64,000 nucleotides of DNA, from assembly GCA_039881145.1 (NCBI GenBank), contig JAYKKI010000027.1:18115001-18179000 (forward strand), written 5' to 3'. Shown here in pieces: positions 50,265-61,353 of this stretch (position 1 is the first letter of the stretch; every line of letters begins with the position of its first letter). The DNA is from Druceiella hillmani (lineage: Eukaryota; Arthropoda; Insecta; Lepidoptera; Hepialidae). Position numbers and translations under genes: made by a program. The notes below the pieces were generated by a model, which had not been told where the DNA came from, made no database searches, and was given only the letters and a program-made list of their open reading frames with translations.

Positions 50265-50545
50265 GAGTAAATCAAAAAAACTTATCCTAAATGGAAACAA
50301 AAACCATGTTTTAATAAACTAGGAAAATTTTATTGAAAGCAGTGTTGGAAATTATAAAAAAATTATCTTATTCATACAATTCTATACTTAGTTAATACAG
50401 CTTCGAGGTGACTCAATTTTTCTTTGGAGTAAATCAAAAACTTAACCTAAATGTATTCAAAAACCATGTTTTAATAAAGTAAAAATTTTTTATTGAAATC
50501 TGTATTGAAAATTATATAAACTTAATCTCATTCATTAATTCTAAC
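50265..50545. repeat. ~120 bp direct repeat, period 162
   Basis: GAGTAAATCAAAAA, CCTAAATG, AAAAACCATGTTTTAATAAA and TTTTATTGAAA recur from 50265 and 50427. ACCATGTTTTAATAAA also occurs at about 39451. Confidence 0.8.
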
Positions 50546-50574
50546 TTATGAAATAGCATGCGACATTGCTATCA

Positions 50575-50860
50575 TACAGTGAACATGTTACACTATAAGA
50601 CGCCAAATCGACATTAAAACAAGTGTAACCGAAAACTTGTATCTTATTTCTTTTCATTGTAATTCTGTTGGAATTCTTTAGCTGAATAATTTTTGTAAGT
50701 ATGGGTAACAAACATTTTATATTTTATACGAAATGCATCAAGAGATTTAAAGCATAATTATATATGAAACCACCTAAACTAGAATCAAATGTTTATAATG
50801 AATTGATATTAAAATATTCCAAGCTTATTGTTCTCTGTCATTATTTTTCGTTGCTTTTTA
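50575..50860 (+). repeat. Longer R1 copy, paired with 39770-40115
   Basis: GCCAAATCGACATTAAAACA, AACTTGTATCTTATTTCTTT, GAAATGCATCAAGAGATTTA, AAGCATAATTATATATGAAA, CAAATGTTTATAATG and GTTCTCTGTCATTATTTTTC align in order with 39770-40115. Confidence 0.75.
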
Positions 50861-51939
50861 TGGAAAAAAAACCCGCGTTTTAAATAGATAAAAATAATAA
50901 ATTTTATGTAGTTTTAATGCCTTTGAAATGTGATGAAATTTTTATTTGATTCATTCGTAAAAATAAGTTTAAAAATATAGTTATGTAAATACACATTATC
51001 TCTGAAGAGGTAAAGAAAATGGCGATGTAAAATCAAAACTCACTAATCGATATTTAATTAAAGTGATATTAATGTTGCTGTAAGTCTTGTTCTTAAAATA
51101 TTTCTTATATCTCAGAAAATTGTACCACAGTTATCAATACAAAGATTTAAATATGGAACATAAAAAGAACAACAAACTTGTTGAAATACTCAGATGGTAT
51201 CAAGTCTGAACGGTTTGACGCTAAGTTTCTCACGTCTTTACATACTTTTTTTTATTTTCCAATGATTAAATATCTTGTTTTTATGTCTGAGATAAAATTT
51301 TATATACTTTTGTAATAATTGAACTATGTTATTAAAAAGCGCATATGAAAAATTCTATGTTTTTTAATTTCTTCTTGACTTAACGATATGACTACGATTG
51401 ATTTGCTTGACATGACTACGATTTAATTGGTCAACTATTTCTATTATACGTAATTTAAACTATCTTCATACTCAATTTTTTTTTCTTTTCTGATACTATT
51501 ACAGTACTAATTATTCAATATATACAATACAAAGTATGTTTACGCATTAATTGCCATATATATTATAAGGCTTCATTTTCTATTCATTCGTTCTTTATTT
51601 ATGTTATATTAGGAAACAGTAAATATGAAATTATGCTTTACACACATAATATTTTGAATACGAAAAAAGATACATCGGAATTAAATCGCATTGGATAATG
51701 CACTTGTGTTAACTGGGTGATCATATAAATGAATATTTTTTGCAGATAAATAAATCCTTCAAAATTTTAAAAGTTAAATTATATATTTTCTTTGACTTAC
51801 ATAATCAATTTTAAAACGATTTTTGTACATTATAAATATATATAAATATTTTTTATTTTACTTATGACAAATTTTGGCTTCTTAAAAATTTTGAAACTTC
51901 CTTCAAAATTCGTTAAGAAAATTGCTGCCAAATTTACAG
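50861..51939. other. Unassigned A/T-rich DNA
   Basis: Nothing recognised. Confidence 0.6.
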
Positions 51940-52420
51940 ACAGTTCAAAATCGACTCTCATATCTTTATATTAAATAAATACTTTCATTAATTTCTTACA
52001 GAAAACCAGTTATTTTTTGTTTTTTTTTGCAACATTTAATGAAAAATATTTATAGCACCTTAATTAAAGTAAAACTTTTCAACAAACTTAGTCCACTGTA
52101 TACATTCCTCACATAAGTATTTTATAACATCTAGCCATAAAAGCTCCTTGACAATATGGAAGAGCTAAAAACGCGCCACTTTAGAATGTATTAGTGATCC
52201 TTATAAATGAAAATAAATTTAAAATAAAATTCTTAACGAACATTAATTCACTGCAGTACTTCATCAGTATTCAACAGCCTCTGATGTTCCAGGAAGATAT
52301 TTAATGTTTCGGCTTACTTGCTTCGCTACTAATTAGAAATAATTATTTTGATATTATTAAATAAAGCTTCCGGCTGTATATAAGAAGAGTTCCACTTTTA
52401 TCTCTCTTTTAGGCATATTC
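51940..52420 (+). repeat. Dispersed repeat R3, copy 2 (longest)
   Basis: The left part (CAAAATCGACTCTCATATCT, TATTAAATAAATACTTTCAT) matches 55325-55520. The right part (AAATAAAATTCTTAACGAAC, TTGCTTCGCTACTAATTAG, TAAATAAAGCTTCCGGCTGT) matches 41985-42260 and 52560-52720. Confidence 0.65.
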
Positions 52421-52559
52421 ATTACAAATTCCATCGTTGTAGTTGGAGGAGCTTTTGAGAAAAACGGACATTGAAAATTAAAGTGAGGTAGCACTTAAGA
52501 ATCTATCTTATTGGAAATAAATTAAGCTCACAAATTCGAAAAAAAATTGTTTAAATTTA

Positions 52560-52720
52560 TTTCCTAATTAAAATTCGATGCGAAACAGTTTGATGTAGGA
52601 AGACACTTAATGTTACGACATATTCTGTTTTATTATTAATTACCTTTTGTAATATTATTGTAAAACAAAGCTTTCAACTGTATTATAGAAAAGTTTCACT
52701 CTACTAAAAGTAATTTTTTG
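52560..52720 (+). repeat. Dispersed repeat R3, copy 3 (right part)
   Basis: GATGTAGGAAGACACTTAAT, TATTATTAATTACCTTTTGT, AAAACAAAGCTTTCAACTGT and ATAGAAAAGTTTCACTCTAC parallel 52290-52400. It makes a local direct repeat with copy 2. Confidence 0.6.
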
Positions 52721-53188
52721 CATGTAAACTGTACTTTCGTATTCATTGATATAAATTAATAAGAACATGTTTGAATATAAAGAAATTTTAGCCACCACCT
52801 AAACAATTATACAAAACAAAAAATCCACGATCCAAAATGAAAAATACCGATTACAATTACCCAGGAATCAAGGAACAGCTAAACATACAAACCAAATTTA
52901 AACTTTCCTTCTTTGCTCGCAATACTCACAACTAGTATCGATACACAGACAAGTTCTGGACAAAAATTATCAGTATACTTTACCTCTAATATATATGTAC
53001 ATGTATATCTGGGATACAAAAATACATTACAGATAATAGAATGGAATACGATTTAAACTTTAGATGGAATCAGTCATTAAGTATAAAAATAAATATGTAT
53101 AAGGAACCGATGAGCAGGTGCATATTTGAATTATCCACTTAAAAATAATTTCCCGAAATTTTAATTTTGTTTAGCTTACATTTAGTCA

Positions 53189-53368
53189 GATAAAGCTCTC
53201 TGCAAATGAAAATAGGGAATGGTGTAATTTTTGGTCCAACTTGTTATGGTCAAACAGAAATAAAACTATTTTTAACTGTCCCGTTTTCAAGCACGAAGCT
53301 CTTATAATTTGGTAATGTCCGGCGAGTGTCGATCCTTTCCTTACAGCCTCAAAGTTTTTTTTATAATT
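53189..53368 (-). pseudogene. Coding-like open segment, possible decayed transposase
   Basis: A stop-to-stop minus-strand frame of 60 codons without an ATG, including RKGSTLAGHYQIIRASCLKT and LKIVLFLFDHN. Base composition is more balanced over 53280-53350. The spacing loosely recalls the ITGxYY...VLFHxDN region of mariner transposases, but the match is weak. It may be chance. Confidence 0.2.
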
Positions 53369-53654
53369 TTAGACCTATGTTCATGCAATTCAATGTAATG
53401 CTTAAGACAAAGATCTTAATGTTTATGTAGCAAAAGAAATTGTTTCCTATTTTTAAAAGTCATTCTATTTATTACGAAATTTGTAGATGAAAAACAACTT
53501 TTGAAGCGCTATTAACGTTAAGTTAAAAACTTTTAGTTTTTAGGCTCCATTTATGAATTTTTTGGGCTCCCTTTATCTATTGTTTATGCTCTATTTATAA
53601 AATTTTGTTTATAAAATATTAAGCTGTACATTTGTTAATAATATGTACACTCCT

Positions 53655-53666
53655 CCCCCCCCCCCC
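53655..53666. repeat. Run of twelve C
   Basis: An unbroken C12 run flanked by CTCC on both sides, unusual in this A/T-rich window and prone to sequencing length error. Confidence 0.9.
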
Positions 53667-53978
53667 TCCTTCGTGTGTCCAAAGTATAAATGTAAAAACT
53701 TGGAAGTTATTGCTGAAAGATTTTTATGAATGAGTATTTTCCAAAGTATTTTGGGTAATTCAGTTCTCGAATATCGAAATTATTTCCAGTAATTAAATTT
53801 TAATAGTTTTGAAGCTGCGAAAAAAGGCTATTCTTATGTACGCGGGAATAATTCGGATGAAAATTACTAGACGACTGAGCTTGCTAATGCAATTAAGATA
53901 AGTTGGGTAATTCATAGTGAACTCAAATACATGAAAATTTAGAAATGAAAAATATGCTTCCTGAAAAATATTCAGCTC

Positions 53979-54056
53979 TGTGAATAAAGTAACAATTGTT
54001 AAGAAAGTTTTGCGAATAAAGTGACAATTGTTAAGATAGTTTTGCGAATAAAGCAT
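53979..54056. repeat. Short tandem repeat, ~38 bp
   Basis: TGAATAAAGTAACAATTGTT, AAGAAAGTTTTG and GCGAATAAAGTGACAATTGT, AAGATAGTTTTG, then a third partial GCGAATAAAG. Confidence 0.8.
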
Positions 54057-54249
54057 TTTTGTATCAAAAAACTTTATTATAATATTTAACCATAACCGTC
54101 AAATGCATGTTGAAGCATGCAGACGTAGCGTTCCATAATTACTTATGATAGTTATGATACATTAATGAATAATATTCTTAAATCTATATTGCAAATTAAT
54201 CCGGTTTCATTTCTTGTTAAAACTTTGAATGTGATTATTTTCATCAAAT

Positions 54250-54255
<6 letters not shown>

Positions 54256-54293
<38 letters not shown>

Positions 54294-54330
54294 CATATAT
54301 ATAAACACACACACATATATATATATACAT
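54256..54330. repeat. (TA)n microsatellite with CA interruption
   Basis: TA repeats interrupted by AAACACACACACA near 54304. Confidence 0.95.
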
Positions 54331-55324
54331 TTTTAATAGCTTACACCAAGAAATGTACTTTATAACCTTAGACATACGTCAGTCTGATTAAATCAAGAGA
54401 TAGTGTATTTTCTAAAAGATGACCGTTGACAAATGATTCAATTTTCTAGAGACCTCGTGCCAATGTAGCTCCATATATTGCCCCTAGCGTCAATTAAAAC
54501 TACCAATCTTGTCCGGTAAGTTTCGTTCCTAGTAAACACTTTTTGTTTATGCCTAAATAGATTATAGGACCAGCGCTTAGTAACTTGTGGATTACATATT
54601 ACGTTTTGATTTTATATTATATTAATTATATAAAAATGGAATAAATTTGACTGCTTGATTTGGATACGGGATCTACAATTTTTAGAAATTTATCTACCTG
54701 TTTTTATATCTATTCGCAAAAAATAGCGCAAATACCGCACATCCGCAAAGTATCATGCATTTTTCCATCTCAATCCGTTAAGAAAAAATAAGTATAGGCA
54801 TTCTTGATCTCTCATTTGTTTCATAATTCCAAATCATCCGTATTTGGACCTTCACTTGCTGGCCAGTAAAGTAAAAATAAAACATGAAAAAAAACGAAGA
54901 GAGCGACTACATTGTAAGACAAACATTATAATTGAATTACCTTTGGACTGCTACGTTCCTAAATATTACTTCTATTTACTTTTATCCACAATCCACCAAT
55001 AAGTTCATGGAACCATGTATAATTATGTTTTTAAGAGAAAACACCTGTATTTGAAATTTTATTATCAATTAATTTAATGTATAAAAAATATTTCTTTTCT
55101 ATCATCGCAATTTATATCGCGAAACTGATTAACAAATGTGCATAATACGAAATGCAAACTATGTATTCCAGAGCTACTTACCGCGTCGTAGCCAAATAGA
55201 TTTTCGAATTAAATTTATGATAATTAAGTTTTGACAACAAATCTTCATTAATTGGCATAACTGAATTTAACTACAAAATTTAAAAAAGGTTTTTGTACAT
55301 TAAATTAGATAAGTCTTTTTTCGA

Positions 55325-55580
55325 TCTTAAAATTCAAAATAGACTCCCATATATTTATATTAAATAAATACTGTCATTAATTTGTTATGCAAAAACAGTT
55401 ATTTCTGCTCCTTTTCTCTATAAAATTTAATAAAAAAACTAGTGATAGCTAGTGATGATTTATTGTTATAACTCAAATTACCCACAGAATTAAATAATGC
55501 GCCGTTTTTGTCCATTATTTGCAGAGCTGGCCTCCGTAATGCGAAAGGCTTTATTTGCAAACAATGCTTGTTTCTTGCAG
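55325..55580 (+). repeat. Dispersed repeat R3, copy 4 (left part)
   Basis: CAAAATAGACTCCCATATAT, TATTAAATAAATACTGTCAT, CAGTTATTTCTGCTCC and AATAATGCGCCGTTTTTGTC follow the order of 51940-52190. Confidence 0.6.
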
Positions 55581-58062
55581 GTCCAAAATTAAAGAAATCA
55601 TATCATTCCACTCACTTCCTTGAATCAGGCTAGATGTTAGTCTGCGTTGGAAATGAGAAGATCATATAGCTATATCGACCGTGGTATTTTCAACGGTATA
55701 TCAAATTAAATCACATGAATAATTGATAACGAATTTAAGGAATAATTTGATTATTAAAAATTAATATTTTTTATAATAATTAAAAATGTATCAATCAACA
55801 ACATGAATTACTCGGCGCATAAATATTGTTTTTATAATATTTTCCAAGTGTATTAAATACATAAAATTTCCTTTCACAATTACAGTTGGGTGTTCTTCTC
55901 ACGAAGCTATAATTCTACTGAGGAAACCGCAATGAATATCATGGCAGCGTCGAATATGATATTTTTATCACTGCTTTACACAAAATACAAGTAATACTGG
56001 CATTAGTTTTTCTTTCACCCAAGTGCAAATAAAAAGAGATCAGATGTTAATTTTCCCACGCCCCACTAACTTCACTTTCCCTCTAAGTTACATAAATTAC
56101 ATATAATCCATGGAATATCCAGTAAGCCCGCCGTCGAGTTAATCGTTCTTCGATCGTGTTTCCATTCGCTCCCTTGACGTATTCTCCTTTGGATTATAAA
56201 TAACTTTAATGCAAAGTTGTTTGCAAACAAATGATTCTGGAGTAGAAAAAGATGTTATTTCTTAATGCCTTCCTTTATAACTCTCCTTCTCCGTCTTTAA
56301 TGGGAATTATTTTCAATCACATTCAGAATTAACTTTCATTTACTAATTTCAAGTTTCATCTTATTCTCAAATCACCCAATCTTGATATTTCTATCAAGAA
56401 TTTACCATGTAGTCATACATATAATGCCATCCTTAAAACGATTCTAAATGCATTTAGTCAAGTCTTGCTATGAGCATGAACTGGGACGCTTTTAATATGC
56501 AAATACATTCAAACAGATATGTACTTTTACTAGTATTTGTTACTTTTGAAATGTCAGGCAAATAATATATTCTTCACAATACAATAACATCCTTAACAAA
56601 AACGGTCCTACGTTATAAAGCTAAATTAATCACAATGTTTTCATTATGTCTGAAAAATGTCGTATACCTCCATGTCCGTGGATCAACTAATTTATAATGC
56701 ATTTTTAGAATTTAATTGATTTCAATTTAATGTTCCTTATTTCTGAACCGTGTTTAAACTTAATGTATAAATTAAATGCAACAAAGCAAGATTAAATGTG
56801 AACTTAAAGGACCAAAATTTAAAGTTTCTTTTAAGTCAGGGAACTATACTTAATTAATAGTCTTACAGAGTAGCTTCCGTAACCTTTAATAGGTTAAAGA
56901 AGTTATTCTGTATGACTATTAATAAAGTGTAATGAAAATAATTCAACTGACAAAGTATTCTACACATAGCATTTAAGGTAGGAGTTTAACATGACCTGTA
57001 AAATCGATAAGATTTTATATCATTATTTATATTCAAGTTATAATTTTGTTATCTTGAAGATTAACAGTTGTGTAATTACAACCACTTCAACATTTTCCTG
57101 TCAAATAATAACAATAGATTTTCGGCTTCAGGGAAAATCATTAAGCAATTAAGAAGCTAGAAATCTAATATTTTCCGTTATAATTTATTACCAGTCCAAT
57201 TTCCTTGTAATTAATTCTGTAATCTTTTCTGCAAATCCAATTAACAAAGATCACTTGTGAGATAAACCAATTATTCCGAAACAGCTAGACTACAAAATTT
57301 GGGTTAACACTATAAATTAATGCCACAGATAGCTAATAGTCATAACTCACATCAGTCAAGGACTTTACCTGTGATTTTTGTAATTGTAAAAGAATTATTA
57401 ACGAAAAATAAATGTCGTTTGCAACTTTGAAACAAAATATTGATTATTCTTCTGATGACTTTCTGAAGGGAGGGTAATGGCTAAATTTACCGCTGGAAAT
57501 GTTAATGGCAATCAATAGTGAATAATGGTGTTTGAAAGTGAAAACAAATCTATATATTCCCAATAAATATAATTAACAGAATATTAAATTTTCTAGTTTC
57601 GGATAACATGAATAAATTATATTGTTGTTAAAATCATAAATATATTACTACATAATGTATTACAAGTAGTGTCTATAAACACCCCGATTCCATTTTAAAT
57701 AATTACTTAGAATTAAATACAATGTCAATAAAAAAACTATGGTATGTGATATGATCACACGATAGAAGTGAAACCTCTAATTTTAATATATATGTATAAT
57801 AATAATTACACTGATATTATACTTTGGCGAATCATGGAGAATTTTAAAATACAACTATTTATTTTCATTTCTATTCTCAGGAAGTAATATCAGTTACAAA
57901 ATATATAATTTTATTGGTGACTAAAACATTCAGTAGAATTTTGATGTAATTGGACTTCTTCAATGCTATCATATTTCAAGAATAAAACAAACGGTTTATG
58001 GAAATTTATATATATCTCATAAATAGCTTATATTTAAATTTAAATATATAAAATATATAAAA

Positions 58063-58337
58063 GAAGTGCGCACCTAAAAAAGTAGTTCACTTGATAACTA
58101 AAAAAGCGCGCACACAAAAGGTGCGCTTAAACAGTAATTCACTTGATATTTTAAAAAAATGCACATGAAGTGCCTTAAAATTAGTTCACTTGATATCTAA
58201 AAAAAGTGCACATGGTGCACCTAAAAAAAATAGTTCGTTTAATATGTAAAAGAAATACGCATGGTGTACCTAAAAAGTAGTTTACTTGATATCTAAAAAA
58301 AGTGTGTATGGTGCGCCTAAAAAAGAAAGTTCACTTG
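58063..58337. repeat. Minisatellite of ~50 bp units, about 5.5 copies
   Basis: Variants of AGTTCACTTGATATCTAAAA recur near 58084, 58136, 58183, 58233, 58280 and 58328. They alternate with GTGCACATGGTGCACCTAAA-type segments that are themselves partly self-complementary. Confidence 0.85.
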
Positions 58338-58357
58338 GCCGATGCCGAAGGGAGTCG

Positions 58358-58383
58358 GTCGGTGTAAATACTTATACACCGAC
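58358..58383. repeat. Hairpin bordering the 58 kb minisatellite
   Basis: GTCGGTGTA and TACACCGAC with an 8 bp loop, in a local G+C-rich patch (CCGATGCCGAAGGGAGTCGG upstream). Possibly the end of a mobile element, but no Helitron-type CTRR end follows. Confidence 0.6.
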
Positions 58384-60186
58384 AGTTGGACCTGCCATTC
58401 CGTTTCTTTTTCTGTATTTTTTTTAATTAAACATTGCAGAACATTTTAATAATTCATATTAACTCATATAAAGTACACTAGCAGGCTCATTAGTCTAACA
58501 ATTCCCTCTCACTTTTTCCCACGTTGAGGCTTTTTCCGATAATTCCAAATTTAATAAATTTGGATTATCCAAAATAACTCCATTTAAAAGTAACCCAGTA
58601 ACTCAAACCTATTTTCGAAATATTTTTCAGATGTCACCTAGTGTTACTTGGAAATGGAACATACATTGAGGACGATTTTGAACTATAACATAGGGTGCAC
58701 ACATTGCAAACTATTTTGAACCTTGTCATTTCACAATGGGGGTTTTAATTTTTTTTCATGTCCACTTCCCAATAAAATGTTTATTTGAAGCATATACATG
58801 CAAAATTTTGCATAGGCCTATAAGTGTAGGAACTACGAGGTCTGACAAACGATCGGATACAAGCGTGCACAATGGAATTCAAATGGTTCCATGTTTGATA
58901 ACGAAACCCTAGATAAAAAAATAGTCATTGACCGCACACGACCGCAAGTTTTTAACATGAATAAATCTGAAAATAGAAAAGGACGAAAGAAAGATAAAAG
59001 TTTCAGTCAACGCTTTCTACGACTTGCATACTGACAAATCTTTAAACAGTTCATTGGCACCACTAGTAGGTTCCCCTATCAATGGCCAGTAGATCAGTGT
59101 CGATTATGTCTGCAATGATACTAAGCTGGTATGGATCTTCGCCCTTGGGTTTTCGCCTTTGCCTTTATAATCTACTTAGTTACACGCCAATCAATAGCTC
59201 CTTTTATGAATCGTCATAATTTTGGCGTTTTCCTAGATATTCTAAAACATTGGCACTAATGTTACAAACATTTTGTCACAAAATTATTACAGAATAGGGA
59301 ATGTATTTTAAGAGATAATTTAAGAAATATACATAAAATGGCTATTAAATAATTATTGTACTCAAAGAGCTTATTGTCATTGGTCATTGGGTAGCGGGTC
59401 TATCTTAAAATAGAAATATCTACCCGTCGGTAGTTTATAGTGATGGAAAATCCTTTAGGGGAAGGCGGTTAGTTACTTGTAAGTTATGTATAAAATTTTG
59501 ATATTACATCATATTAAAAAAATTTAAAGACAATATTGACTACGTTATTTAGATATGGCATCCACCATTTTTGCAAAGTTATTTAATTACTTTGAGGAGA
59601 TGAGCACAAAAACTATTTACACGCGATGTACCATGAGTTTCTTGATCTCAATATGTTAAGCAGAAGCTAAGTTTAGGCATTTTTACTGTGATAAATTTCC
59701 TAATTCCCAGCCATATCTAATTAAATTAGCAAGTTAAGCTACTTACTAACAAAGTAAAAGAATTATAAGACAGACAACATCATTTAATTTTTTTGCAACA
59801 ATATATCTTCAAATATTAAGACTATGAAAATCCGTACATAAGGTAATGAGACCCTGGGAATATATATTTATAACTCTAAGAATTAATGTCTTTTTTGCAA
59901 TTTATTTCCTCAAATAATTTAGCATATTTAGAAAAAATTATTCCACAATGTCATAATTTTATTCATAATATCCTGAAAAAAGGCTTGCTAGCCGGAATAG
60001 AATGGTCTTTAAGTACCTCGAAATTATCTAAAATTGTAACGAACAGATATCAAATCATTAGGCAACATAGCATTACGGGGTTAAATTTTCATAAACATTA
60101 TGAAAATGTATAGCAGTGGGTAATTTTTTTTTAAAAAAGGTTCTAAATCTTCTTTGAAAATAACATTGTATATATTGTATCTAGAT
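58384..60186. other. Unassigned DNA, slightly less A/T-rich
   Basis: Holds the coding-like segment at 59063-59164. ACTACGAGGTCTGACAAAC near 58832 recalls mariner terminal repeats, but no inverted partner was found. A frame of 75 codons at 59886-60113 has no recognisable motif. Confidence 0.5.
59063..59164 (-). pseudogene. Coding-like open segment, unrecognised
   Basis: A minus-strand frame of 33 codons ending at TAG, reading QRRKPKGEDPYQLSIIADII and DTDLLAIDRGTY. The patch is relatively G+C-rich (59040-59160). It looks more protein-like than the surrounding A/T DNA, but I do not recognise it and no splice site is clear. Confidence 0.2.
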
Positions 60187-60196
60187 ACAATATCGA

Positions 60197-60387
60197 GTCG
60201 TTGTTGTTGTTGTTGTCGTGTCCACATGAGATGAAGAAGACCTCATATGGAAAAATGATTGCCGGAGCCTCTAAAGTTGAACTTCTCCAGTCTCACTTGA
60301 TGAACGGCCAGGAATCGAACCCGGGTCCCCGCGGTACGCCGCGCATTCAACAGTCGTATGTCTCGGGATCAACCTACAACAAAACAA
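60197..60387 (-). mobile_element. tRNA-derived SINE with target-site duplication
   Basis: A 191 bp insertion flanked by the exact 10 bp direct repeat ACAATATCGA (60187-60196 and 60388-60397). On the minus strand it has a Pol III B box GGTTCGATTCC (complement at 60311-60321), a G+C-rich tRNA-like head, and a (CAA)n tail (60200-60217, seen as GTTGTTGTTG on plus). A degenerate A box would lie near 60350-60370. Short frames read across it are artefacts. Confidence 0.85.
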
Positions 60388-60397
60388 ACAATATCGA

Positions 60398-61289
60398 ATG
60401 TAACTAGGAAACAAGTTTAATGAAAACCTATCGACTTCAGCGTCTCTAACGGAACCCACCTTTTTTCTAACTTAAGGACGCGATATTCTATTGTTATGTA
60501 ATACTGTAAAAAAAATATATGAGGAAAATAAACTGATTATATTCAATAAAATAAAAAAAAAACTATTAGTAGAAAAAATTCAAACTACTTGAACTTGAAA
60601 TCACTGAGAAGCTAGAATTTGAAAATTACCATCTAATAAATTACTCACAACACTTTAATTATACTTTTTTTATAATATTTAATTAAATAATTCTTAATAA
60701 GCGAAGTAGGTTATAGTTTTTATATGTGTAAAGTCATTTATGTGAGTACATATATTTAATTAAATAATTTACAAAATTAAATGTTTTTCAATAACTGTCC
60801 AAATATTTATTTTACACTTAAAATTTGTTGCACGTAGCACATAGACTTCTTTATGCTTGTCTAGAATTCATCTAAATATATTTTAATTTGAATTTCTTAT
60901 AATTTTAGTGATTATTTCTTAACATTTCTTTATAAAAATTTGTTGATAAAAGTGGGCTGAATTGGCTCATTATTTTCACATTTTAATTAAATTGGTATAA
61001 TATACGAGGATAATAAACATTTTCATTGAATTGGTTCCCAAAAGTGTAAAATTTTAATGATTTTCTAGTTTTGTGTGCATCAAATACTTTTTTTATTTCT
61101 TTTAAATTATCTATCATACATACCTTTATGACATAATAACGTCTTTAAAATATAATAATTAAAATATATATATCATTGTAGATTTATTCTGAAACATGCC
61201 AAAAAAATCTACTCAGACTTTACCATCAAGTAAAAATTTAAATTAGGTTACTGTCATCCTAAATGCAAACCATCGAGTCATAAAAAAAC

Positions 61290-61353
<64 letters not shown>

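Larger units (their letters stand above)
52721..58062. other. Mostly unassigned A/T-rich DNA
   Basis: Contains the weak coding-like segment at 53189-53368, the C12 run, a 38 bp tandem repeat, a TA tract and an R3 copy. The remainder, including 55581-58062, shows no gene or repeat I can support. Confidence 0.55.

Noticed and set aside
58828..58852. Mariner-like terminal repeat ACTACGAGGTCTGACAAAC
   Set aside because: No inverted partner or transposase was found nearby.
60201..60459. Frames containing ESNPGPR-type and GSIPGRSS-type sequence
   Set aside because: Also read-through of a tRNA-derived SINE, supported by B box, tail and target duplication.
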